DNA of 17,621 nucleotides from the NCBI GenBank assembly GCA_910577605.1, contig CAJTON010000006.1:44958-62578 (forward strand). The letters run 5' to 3'. Source of the stretch: an uncultured Butyrivibrio sp. Lineage in GTDB: Bacteria > Bacillota > Clostridia > Lachnospirales > Lachnospiraceae. The position numbers and the translations under genes were made by a program. Shown in pieces: positions 1 to 7,010 of the stretch; positions within the stretch are counted from its first letter, which is position 1; every line of letters starts with the position of its first letter. The notes beneath the pieces were generated by a model. The model saw nothing but the letters and a program-made list of their open reading frames with translations, ran no database searches and was not told the origin of the DNA.

Positions 1-1172
1 GGGGGCTGTTCCTCGAAATCTATCTCCATGGCGTATTTATTGCGCGCCGCGAAAGCGTCTCCCTTGGGAGGATGTATCATATTGGGCGGCGTTCCCGGAA
101 TAGACATAAGCGTTTCCTTCGTATCAAGGTCCGGCATCGACGAAAGGAGCGCCCATGTGTACGGGTGGCGCGGATCGTAGAAAATATCATCAACCGTTCC
201 GTATTCCACTATTTTGCCCGCGTACATTACCGCAACCTTATCAGCCACATTCGCAACCACGCCAAGGTCATGCGTTATAAAAATAACGGTCAGCTTGCGC
301 TTTTCCTTTAACTCTCCTATAAGCTCAAGGATCTGCGCCTGTATCGTGACGTCAAGCGCCGTCGTCGGTTCATCGCATATAAGTATCTCAGGGTTGGCGG
401 CTATCGCTATCGCTATGACGATGCGCTGCCTCATTCCGCCCGAAAATTCAAAAGGATACTGGTCAAAACGCTTCTCAGGCTCCTTGATGCCGACGTCCTC
501 CATGATCTTTATCGCCTGCGCCTTCGCCTCTTCCTTGGTCACATGGCGGTTCATCATAACCGCCTGATCCATCATATAGTGTATATAGGTCTGAGCGCTT
601 GTCTCATCTCCAAGCGCTTTTACGAGCTTTTCGGCAAATTCCTTCATAAACGCGCTCTCCAAGTCAAGCGCGTCGCGCTCATTAAGCACCTTCTCACGGA
701 ACTCTTCTATAAGTCGGTCGCCGTCCGCCACGCCGGAATCGGCAAAGCTTTTTTTCAACGCTTTAAGTTTATTTTTGAACGCCTTCGCGGAATACTTGCG
801 GTTTGTTTTTACATTGAGCAGGGTAGCCTCTGTCATCTGCTTGCCGATCTTCATTATCGGGTCAAGGCTTGACATGGGGTCCTGAAAAATCATCGTGATC
901 CTGTTTCCGCGCAGCTTGTTAAACTCCTCCTCCGGCAGCGTAAGCAGGTCCTTATTGTCATACATTATCCTGCCGCCCTCGATTATGCTGTTGGGGGCAA
1001 GTATGCCGAGAATAGCCTTAGCCGTAACCGATTTGCCCGAACCGGACTCACCGACTATCGCAAGTGTCTCCCCCTTCTCCATAGTAAACGATATATCCCT
1101 GACCGCCTGTACATTGCCGTTATCCGTCCTGAAGGAAATGGCAAGATTCTGAACATCCAATATTTTTCTCAT
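1..1172 (-). CDS. oppD: Oligopeptide/dipeptide ABC transporter ATP-binding subunit (OppD/DppD type), partial
   Basis: Cytoplasmic ATPase that powers peptide import through the OppBC channel. The gene runs off the left edge; 390 codons from ATG 1172 are visible. Seen in order: Walker A GESGSGKS (residues 41-48), Q-loop region FQDPMSS (about 95-101), signature SGGMRQR (from 244), Walker B ending in DEP (267-269), D-loop ALD and the switch histidine in THDLG (301). The C-terminal PGTPPN oligopeptide-transporter motif follows. Two oddities: about 80 charged, helix-like residues (about 120-210) lie between Q-loop and signature where classic OppD has a short link, and the usual C-terminal cysteines are replaced (GDAFAARNKYAMEID). 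The ATG follows GGAGG at 1180-1184, which overlaps the oppC stop, so the two are translationally linked. A partner ATPase (OppF) may lie beyond the edge. Confidence 0.93.
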   Translation of the reverse strand, partial: MRKILDVQNLAISFRTDNGNVQAVRDISFTMEKGETLAIVGESGSGKSVTAKAILGILAPNSIIEGGRIMYDNKDLLTLPEEEFNKLRGNRITMIFQDPMSSLDPIMKIGKQMTEATLLNVKTNRKYSAKAFKNKLKALKKSFADSGVADGDRLIEEFREKVLNERDALDLESAFMKEFAEKLVKALGDETSAQTYIHYMMDQAVMMNRHVTKEEAKAQAIKIMEDVGIKEPEKRFDQYPFEFSGGMRQRIVIAIAIAANPEILICDEPTTALDVTIQAQILELIGELKEKRKLTVIFITHDLGVVANVADKVAVMYAGKIVEYGTVDDIFYDPRHPYTWALLSSMPDLDTKETLMSIPGTPPNMIHPPKGDAFAARNKYAMEIDFEEQP

Positions 1173-1183
1173 CGCCGTACCTC

Positions 1184-2656
1184 CTATTCGTCAGACCCGC
1201 GCAGAGCCGGGTTGAATGCGTCCCTCAGTCCGTTTCCGAACAGATTGAAGCATATAAGCAGCAGCGCTATAAACACCGCGGGGAAGAAGATACAGTGAGG
1301 ATATGTGGACAGCGTAGTCTGTCCGTTGTTAAGCATCGTACCGATACTTGTCATCGTATCGGACTGCAGATTAACGATTCCGAGGAAGGACATATTGGCT
1401 TCGGAAAGAATAACTCCGGGAATCGTAAGCACGGACGCCGTGATTATATATCCGATTCCGTTAGGCAGGATATGCCTGAAAATAAGTCTCTTGTCCTTCG
1501 CGCCGAGCGTCCTCGCCGCCATAACGTATTCCTGTCCCTTGAAACGGTACATCTGCGCCCTGACAGTACCCGACGTGCCTATCCATCCGAAAGCTACAAA
1601 CGCGAACAATAGCGACGGCACAGGGCCTACCTTATCCGCGAAATAAAGCTGGAACAGCGAGAAAATAACTATGGTAGGAATCTCCCATATAAAATCCTTT
1701 ATACGCTCTATAACCAAATCAACCGTTCCGCCGTAATATCCTTCTATCGCTCCGATTATTACTCCGAGGAAAAGGTTTATAGCCGAAACCACGATACTCA
1801 GTATAAGAGACAGTCTCGCGCCCTCCGCAAGTCTTACAAGAATATCGTAGCCGTTTACGTCCGCGCCGAAAAGAAAGCTTGCGTAATCTCCGTTCTGATA
1901 TTTGTACCACTCGCTGTAAAGCACTCTTACGCTGTACTGCGTGTTGTTATTAATGGGCTTGCACATAACAGGATCGCCGTTGTCGTCGCGCAGATATATA
2001 TCCTGTAATTTGCCGGATATATCCCTTGTCGCCACGCCCTTTTCGTCGGTAAGATACCAAACGTTAGCGTCATTCTGAAAAGCCACGGAATTGATCTTGG
2101 AGGTGTCTATTATAGGGTAAAAAAGCTGCACGCCCGCCTCTTTTTCGTACTGCAAAGCCTCCTCGTACTGCTTTGCGGTTATGGTCTTGTTTACGAAGCC
2201 CACTCTGGCGTAGGTGTCCACGTCGATTTTGTGCTGCTTCCCGCCCCTTTTGCTGGCCGCGGGATTCTCCACCTCGCCCTTATATTCCACAATAGCTCCG
2301 GGAATAGCCTCGTATCTGTCATAGGTGGACTGATTTACCGTAAAGGTCTTGCAGCCGTCCCATATTCCCCAGCCCCATCCGGCGACAAGGTTGTTTTTGG
2401 GGAGACAGTAAGAATAATACGCGTCGCGGTCGTCCTTATGGTATCTTGAAAAAAACGGGGTAAGCACCGCGAACAAAACAAGCAGTATAATAACTATCGC
2501 TCCCGTAACCGAGCTTTTATTCTTGCGGAAACGTCTGAAGGCGTCCTTAAAATATCCTACCGGCTTGGTATCGAATTTCTGGTCGTGAATGTCCTTGTCG
2601 CTCTGGACAAAACGGAATTTTTCCTTGGGAATATCCTTGAAATCATCAATATTCAT
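1184..2656 (-). CDS. oppC: Oligopeptide/dipeptide ABC transporter permease (OppC/DppC type)
   Basis: Inner-membrane permease subunit pairing with OppB. I chose ATG 2656 (490 residues), not an upstream alternative start at 2692, because GGAGG lies 7-9 bases before it; it overlaps the end of oppB by 11 bases. An N-terminal OppC-like cytoplasmic segment is followed by one membrane segment (about 51-69), a very long outside segment (about 70-265), the family motif GADVNGYDILVRLAEGARLSL-like stretch (about 264-283), and then the permease core with further membrane segments. The EAA loop that contacts the ATPase is MAARTLGAKDKRLIFRHILP (379-398). Classic OppC is about 300 residues with roughly 40-50 residues in the outer loop, so some 150 residues are extra here. 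They are soluble-looking and rich in Tyr, Asp and Lys; their function is unknown. Confidence 0.93.
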   Translation of the reverse strand: MNIDDFKDIPKEKFRFVQSDKDIHDQKFDTKPVGYFKDAFRRFRKNKSSVTGAIVIILLVLFAVLTPFFSRYHKDDRDAYYSYCLPKNNLVAGWGWGIWDGCKTFTVNQSTYDRYEAIPGAIVEYKGEVENPAASKRGGKQHKIDVDTYARVGFVNKTITAKQYEEALQYEKEAGVQLFYPIIDTSKINSVAFQNDANVWYLTDEKGVATRDISGKLQDIYLRDDNGDPVMCKPINNNTQYSVRVLYSEWYKYQNGDYASFLFGADVNGYDILVRLAEGARLSLILSIVVSAINLFLGVIIGAIEGYYGGTVDLVIERIKDFIWEIPTIVIFSLFQLYFADKVGPVPSLLFAFVAFGWIGTSGTVRAQMYRFKGQEYVMAARTLGAKDKRLIFRHILPNGIGYIITASVLTIPGVILSEANMSFLGIVNLQSDTMTSIGTMLNNGQTTLSTYPHCIFFPAVFIALLLICFNLFGNGLRDAFNPALRGSDE

Positions 2657-3614
2657 TAGTCTTGCCTCCTCCCATACGGATCCTCGGATCAATAAAGCCG
2701 TAGCTCAGGTCAAAAATAAGTCCCGCGATCAAGTCAATGGCTACATAGAACATGGATATAAGCATGAACACGCTGTAATCTCTTGAAGTTATTGAAAGCA
2801 CGAATACCCTGCCGATTCCCGGTACGGAGAAGATCTGCTCGATTATGATCGAACCCGAAATAACATAGATCACATCGGCAAGGAAGGACGGCAGCAGCGG
2901 GACCATCGAATTTCGCAGAGCGTGTCTGAAAAGAGCCTGTCTTTTCGTAAGTCCTTTGGTGCGCGCCAAAAGCATATACTCGCTGGTCATTGACTCGGTA
3001 AGCTCCGCGCGGACAAATCTCATGTCGCCCGCTATAACACCGAAGGACAGCGCCAGTATAGGCATTATCGCCGACTTGAACATCGGCCATGTAAAATAAT
3101 CCGTACCCGATTTCATAACAAGCGGCAGAAGGTTAAGCTTAAAGCCGACAAGGTACTGCAAAAGGAACGCGTATACGAACGCCGGAACCGATATGAAAAA
3201 CATTATAAACACGTTAAGCACATGATCCTGCCATTTGTTCTTGAAATTTGCGGCAAGTATTCCGAAAACAACGCCTAAAGGTATGCTGATAACGATCGAC
3301 ACAACATTGACGTAAAGCGTCGCGGGGAATTTGGAGGAAATATATTCCGTAACAGGTTGGAAAGCCGTTCCGACCTCCGTACAGAAACCCCAGTCCCATT
3401 TTGTAAACACGTTTTTAAGGAAAATACCGTACTGTACGATAATCGGCTTATTGTAGCCCCAAGCCTCTCTCATCTGCTCCAGCTGCTTCTCATAACCGCC
3501 GATTCCCGCATGGATATGGTTAGGAAGCAGTCTTATAAGTATGAACAGGACTGTCATTATGGCAAAACCCGTAACAAGCATGAGTCCTATTCTTTTAAGA
3601 ATATATTTTCTCAT
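2646..3614 (-). CDS. oppB: Oligopeptide/dipeptide ABC transporter permease (OppB/DppB type)
   Basis: Membrane permease subunit of the peptide importer, 322 residues, the usual family length. It starts with the typical N-terminal signature MRKYILKRIGLML followed by membrane segment 1 (about 9-30), then an extracellular loop (about 35-95) and five further hydrophobic segments (about 100-122, 133-155, 182-197, 243-262 and 283-304). The EAA coupling loop is LLARTKGLTKRQALFRHALRN (about 215-235). It ends with the family-typical YGFIDPRIR. GGGAG upstream of the ATG serves as ribosome site. Its 3' end overlaps the oppC start by 11 bases, so B, C and D are probably co-translated. The 196-base gap to oppA holds a large hairpin rather than a promoter I could recognise. 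Confidence 0.94.
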   Translation of the reverse strand: MRKYILKRIGLMLVTGFAIMTVLFILIRLLPNHIHAGIGGYEKQLEQMREAWGYNKPIIVQYGIFLKNVFTKWDWGFCTEVGTAFQPVTEYISSKFPATLYVNVVSIVISIPLGVVFGILAANFKNKWQDHVLNVFIMFFISVPAFVYAFLLQYLVGFKLNLLPLVMKSGTDYFTWPMFKSAIMPILALSFGVIAGDMRFVRAELTESMTSEYMLLARTKGLTKRQALFRHALRNSMVPLLPSFLADVIYVISGSIIIEQIFSVPGIGRVFVLSITSRDYSVFMLISMFYVAIDLIAGLIFDLSYGFIDPRIRMGGGKTNEY

Positions 3615-3749
3615 ATGATCTCCCTTCTGTAATAGTCAGTTTTTTCCTTCGATAAAGCATCAACTCATATCAGTCCCGAACGCCCTCGTCAAGACCTGCC
3701 GACTGTATTCAAGACTCATAAGAGCTGACGCGGCACATGCCCTTTACAC

Positions 3750-3797
3750 AAGATACGGCAAGGCGCGGACAAACCCGCACCTCGCCTGTAATATCTT
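3750..3797 (-). other. Long intercistronic stem-loop between oppA and oppB
   Basis: Read on the minus strand, AAGATA pairs with TATCTT and, after a 5/1 internal loop, GGCGAGGTGCGG pairs with CCGCGCCTTGCC (two G-U pairs) around the loop GTTTGT: 18 paired positions in all. No T-run follows, so it is not a normal intrinsic terminator. By analogy with other binding-protein operons it may protect the 3' end of an oppA transcript from exonucleases and set a high OppA:OppBCD ratio; this role is inferred. Confidence 0.7.
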
Positions 3798-3810
3798 TTA
3801 TAAACCGGAA

Positions 3811-6138
3811 TTAATACTTAAGCTGGTTGTTCTGGTCAGCGCAGTACTTCTCCCACTCTTCGTCTGTGTAGTTATAAGTCATGAATCTGAGTCCGCCATA
3901 AGCGTCAGAATATGATGACTTAAAATCATAGGTAATATACTCTACCTTCTGAGAAATAAGCGATGCAGAACGGTCATTCCAGATAGGAACCGCGCAGTAC
4001 TCATCCAGAACGGCTCCTTCGATAGCCGCAAGCACCTCAAGCCTTGTTTCGGTATCGGCAAGCGCCCACTGTCCTTCGCAAAGCTCTATGTACCAGTCAT
4101 AGAAGGAATAGGTATACTCCTTATCGCCTATCTTTGCGGTAACCTTTTTGTCGGAGTTGAATCCGAACTCAGCGTCGCTGAAGAGCGTAGGATCGCAATA
4201 GCACTGTGTCAGCGAATAGGGATCCATGTCGCTTCCGCCCCACGCGCTGAAGATCATATCAGCAGTTCCGGCTGCCATTGAAGCGTAATAATCGTCAACC
4301 TCTTTAAGCTCTACCGAAATCTTACCGTCAAAGGGAGTTTCCTTTGTAGCCTCGTTTATGGCATCCTGGAAGAAGTTTACCGCCTTCTGCATCGTATCGG
4401 AAGCCTTCTGGCAGTTGAACTCGATAACTACCTTGTCGCCCTCCTTAATGTCGCCGGCTTCTAAAGCAGCATCATAAGCGGCTTTATAAAGCTTCTTAGC
4501 CTCCTCGACATTGTAACCGGAAAGCTTGTCGTAGCTCTCTGCCGCGTAAACCTCGGTAAGAATGTCCTTCGCGTAGTCGGTATTGCGGTAAATGCTGAAA
4601 TCGTTTACGTCGTACACATAAAGATCGTTAAACAATCCGTATGCGGGTCCGCAGGCGGGATACGCCGTCTGGCAGAACTCCGAACGGTCAACGGAAAGCG
4701 AAAACGCTTTTCTGAAATCCTTGTAAGTGAGCATAGTCTTGTTCACTCCGGCGGTCTCCCTTGCCTTAAGAGCGTCGTAATCACTGTTAAAGGACACCTT
4801 CCATGTATATGACGTAGGAGTGTAAAGCGCGTAATCGCTTGTAGCGTAAGTATTAAGGTCGTCAGCGTTAAGCGCAAGATCGTCTAACTTACCCTGAAGG
4901 AAAAGCTGTACGACGGTCGCGTGCTCGTCAATAAGATTATATACTATTTTGGTCGTTTGATACTGATTGTTGTATATCTCGTCAGAATATCCGAACCATT
5001 TCTCATTCTTTTCAAGAACTATCTCCTTATCGCTCTGCCAGCCTACAAGCTTGTAAGGACCGCAGGAAGCGTAGGTGTCAACTGAAGTACCGTAGGTCGT
5101 CTTTGTAAGTCCGCCAGCGTCCTTCTTGTTCGCCTCATAAAGGTCCTCTTTAACAAGCCATGTGCTTGTAAGTCCGTAGTAAAGCATATACTCGGACATA
5201 CAGGGCTTATCAAGAATCATCGTTATACTGTAATCGTCGTTCTTAATAAGTCCGACCTCTTCCCAGGTCTTAACGGGAGGAATCTCCTGATATGTGCAGA
5301 ACTCAAGAATCTCCTCGTCATATAAATCCATTCCGAAGTTAGCGTTTACAGCGTCTACCAAAGCCTTAAGAGCCTTTTCAACGTCGCCCTCGACCTTGAC
5401 CCACTTCTCGTCGCCCTGAAGCTTCTTGAGTTCGGCAAGAGTGTCAACTCCGTCAAGCATAAACGCTTCAGCGCCGTATTCTCCGGCTGCAGCCTCAAGA
5501 CTAGAGCCAAAAAACACCGTATCCTCAGTCACGCTGGTATACATATCGCCTTCAAAATCAGCGTACTCCTCGGAATCCGCGTCATATATAGCCACATACT
5601 GGGGCTTTCCGTTAGCGTAATACTCATAAGCGTTGGTGATCGCGTAAGTACCCTCGGTATAGCTTGTAGCTCTGTAATTCGCCATATTGGGATCAAGCAT
5701 CTGCTTCCATGAATAAATGTAGGAATCCGCGTTGATAGGGGTACCGTCATCCCAAGTAAGCTCCTTGCGCAGGTCGATCTTGAAAGCGTATCCCTTCTCA
5801 GCGTCCGCAGGCACTCCGAACTTCTCGTTGCCCGCGTACTCCGACGTAACGTCAACAGGCGCTGCCGAAGCCGCCTCGCAAATATACTCATAATCCTTAT
5901 CCTTTGAGTATATTATATCGTAGAAGCCCATCTGAGTGTATCTCTGAATAGCCTGCTCATCGTTAAGCTCCCACTCATGAGGGTTAAGCGTCCTCACCGA
6001 GGAGGTACCTATGTAGGTATTATAGGTATAATTTCCCTCTTTTCTTCCGGTATCCTTGTCCTTACCGCAGCCGGCTGCCATGACTGCCGCCATTGCCGCT
6101 ACAAGAAGCAAAGAAACCACTCTTTTTGCTCTTTTCAT
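3811..6138 (-). CDS. oppA: Peptide ABC transporter substrate-binding lipoprotein (SBP_bac_5 family, OppA/DppA type)
   Basis: Extracytoplasmic peptide receptor, first gene of the opp operon. A signal peptide (about 1-23) ends in a lipobox-like AAGC with Cys24 as lipid anchor, followed by a charged linker. Family 5 hallmarks include RKELTWDDGTPINADSYIYS (about 124-143; compare the family's 'W.DG.P..A.D..YS') and a later DDYSITMILDKP segment (301-312). The protein has 775 residues against roughly 520-600 for ordinary OppA/DppA. Much of the excess lies between about 175 and 290, a Tyr- and acid-rich stretch. The ATG at 6138 has AGGAGG at 6145-6150 with 6-base spacing. Expression is likely driven by the promoter at 6267-6295 and modulated by the structured leader. 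The peptide specificity cannot be told from sequence. Confidence 0.93.
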   Translation of the reverse strand: MKRAKRVVSLLLVAAMAAVMAAGCGKDKDTGRKEGNYTYNTYIGTSSVRTLNPHEWELNDEQAIQRYTQMGFYDIIYSKDKDYEYICEAASAAPVDVTSEYAGNEKFGVPADAEKGYAFKIDLRKELTWDDGTPINADSYIYSWKQMLDPNMANYRATSYTEGTYAITNAYEYYANGKPQYVAIYDADSEEYADFEGDMYTSVTEDTVFFGSSLEAAAGEYGAEAFMLDGVDTLAELKKLQGDEKWVKVEGDVEKALKALVDAVNANFGMDLYDEEILEFCTYQEIPPVKTWEEVGLIKNDDYSITMILDKPCMSEYMLYYGLTSTWLVKEDLYEANKKDAGGLTKTTYGTSVDTYASCGPYKLVGWQSDKEIVLEKNEKWFGYSDEIYNNQYQTTKIVYNLIDEHATVVQLFLQGKLDDLALNADDLNTYATSDYALYTPTSYTWKVSFNSDYDALKARETAGVNKTMLTYKDFRKAFSLSVDRSEFCQTAYPACGPAYGLFNDLYVYDVNDFSIYRNTDYAKDILTEVYAAESYDKLSGYNVEEAKKLYKAAYDAALEAGDIKEGDKVVIEFNCQKASDTMQKAVNFFQDAINEATKETPFDGKISVELKEVDDYYASMAAGTADMIFSAWGGSDMDPYSLTQCYCDPTLFSDAEFGFNSDKKVTAKIGDKEYTYSFYDWYIELCEGQWALADTETRLEVLAAIEGAVLDEYCAVPIWNDRSASLISQKVEYITYDFKSSYSDAYGGLRFMTYNYTDEEWEKYCADQNNQLKY

Positions 6139-6168
6139 AAAAAGCCTCCTTTTTTATTATACGGGGTG

Positions 6169-6207
6169 CTATATCAGTTTATAGCGATAAAGCAATAAAC
6201 GATATAG
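6169..6207 (-). promoter_or_regulatory. Second stem-loop in the opp leader
   Basis: On the minus strand CTATATCGTTTAT pairs with ATAAACTGATATAG around a 12-base loop: 13 base pairs interrupted by one bulged T. It begins right after the T-run of the terminator-like hairpin (6208-6242) and ends about 20 bases before the oppA ribosome site. It may shape translation initiation or mRNA stability. Confidence 0.5.
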
Positions 6208-6242
6208 AAAAAAGAACTCAATGCCATTTTTTCATTGAGCTC
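6208..6242 (-). terminator. Terminator-shaped hairpin in the oppA 5' leader (possible attenuator)
   Basis: On the minus strand GAGCTCAATG pairs with CATTGAGTTC (10 pairs, one G-U) around a 9-base A-rich loop, followed directly by six T. This is the form of an intrinsic terminator, and it lies downstream of the only good minus-strand promoter of the gap. The neighbouring gene upstream is divergent, so there is no incoming minus-strand transcript to stop. That placement suggests premature termination of opp transcription. The stem is only half GC, so strength is uncertain. Confidence 0.6.
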
Positions 6243-6266
6243 GAAATCCCACTACTGACGAATAAT

Positions 6267-6295
6267 ATTTTATAACAAAAGAACAATTTTGTCTA
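6267..6295 (-). promoter_or_regulatory. Sigma-A-type promoter of the opp operon
   Basis: On the minus strand TAGACA (6290-6295) and TAAAAT (6267-6272) are 17 bases apart, each matching five of six consensus bases. Transcription would start near 6260, giving a leader of about 120 bases that contains the two hairpins at 6208-6242 and 6169-6207. Confidence 0.65.
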
Positions 6296-6367
6296 CTTTA
6301 AAATTTATATTTATTCACAAAAAACATAAGCCGTACAATTTTTATGCATAATTCTGGAAAACAGGCA

Positions 6368-6397
6368 TGGACGGCGGCGCGTCCGTCATGTTATAAT
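6368..6397 (+). promoter_or_regulatory. Extended -10 promoter of the sce7726-type gene
   Basis: A perfect extended -10, TGT followed by TATAAT (6389-6397), has a weak -35 TGGACG at 6368-6373 with 18 bases between. A second TATAAT overlaps at 6400-6405 as part of a direct repeat of ATAATTGT. The gap 6139-6440 as a whole is a divergent regulatory region and holds no gene that I can support. Confidence 0.55.
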
Positions 6398-6440
6398 TGT
6401 ATAATTGTCACACAAAAGATAAAATACACGGAGTGAAAAA

Positions 6441-7001
6441 ATGCTTTACGACAAGGATATACGCGAACCTCTGTTTGATTATCTTGAGGAGCGTTTCGGC
6501 AAATCAAGAATATTCGAGGAAGTCCCCATGGCAAAGGCAAGAGCCGACGTTATGATGGTCATACCCGACGAACTGATAGGAATAGAGATAAAGAGCAGCG
6601 TAGATACCTACGAACGCCTCAAAGGGCAGGTGCGCAATTACAACAAATTCTGCGACCGCTGCTACGCCGCGGTCGGTCTGCGCCACGCAAAGCATATCGC
6701 GGAGCATATTCCGGCTTTCTGGGGCGTGCTCTGCGTTTACGAGGACAACCGCCGCGTCATAATAGAAGAACTGCGCGAAGCCGCCCCGAATCCCAAGCTT
6801 AACCCTGAGCTTCAGCTAAGCTTTCTCTGGAAAAACGAGCTTTTCAGCATTCTTGACATGAACCGTCTGCCGAAATACCGCGGGCAGAGCAAGGCGTTCA
6901 TACGCAGAAAGCTGATAGAAAAAGTCCCCGCGCCGCTGCTGAAAAAGCAAATGTGCGAGGAGCTTTTTGAGAGGGATTATACGGTGTGGGAGGGGCGTTG
7001 A
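6441..7001 (+). CDS. sce7726 family protein, predicted PD-(D/E)XK nuclease
   Basis: A 186-residue soluble protein that I recognise as sce7726-like from its start (MLYDKDIREPLFDYLEERFGK), the central RADVMMV...GIEIKSSVDTYERL block, and the late LPKYRGQSKAFIRRKL block. The pattern fits a restriction-endonuclease-like fold: Glu16/17 in helix 1, Asp36 (in ARADV) and Glu49-x-Lys51 (IEIKS) as metal and catalytic residues. Cellular role and substrate are not established for the family as far as I know; the genes are scattered among accessory DNA. GGAG at 6430-6433, 7 bases before ATG, sets the start. It stands alone in its transcription unit, divergent from oppA and convergent with the nuclease-helicase gene 9 bases away. 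Its base composition is like the neighbours, unlike the helicase gene. Confidence 0.8.
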   Translation: MLYDKDIREPLFDYLEERFGKSRIFEEVPMAKARADVMMVIPDELIGIEIKSSVDTYERLKGQVRNYNKFCDRCYAAVGLRHAKHIAEHIPAFWGVLCVYEDNRRVIIEELREAAPNPKLNPELQLSFLWKNELFSILDMNRLPKYRGQSKAFIRRKLIEKVPAPLLKKQMCEELFERDYTVWEGR

Positions 7002-7010
7002 GAAAGAAAT

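Noticed and set aside
6156..6161. TATAAT on the minus strand just before the oppA ribosome site
   Set aside because: No -35-like hexamer at 16-18 bases, and transcription would begin almost at the ribosome site; the promoter at 6267-6295 is far better.
6366..6388. GC-rich interrupted palindrome (GGACG...CGTCC) upstream of the sce7726-type gene
   Set aside because: Only 5-bp stems and no T-run on either strand; it overlaps the likely -35 region. It could be an operator but there is no support beyond the short symmetry.
6139..6440. Riboswitch in the opp leader
   Set aside because: Too few bases lie between the predicted start and the terminator-like stem for a known aptamer, and no consensus core of a known class was recognised.
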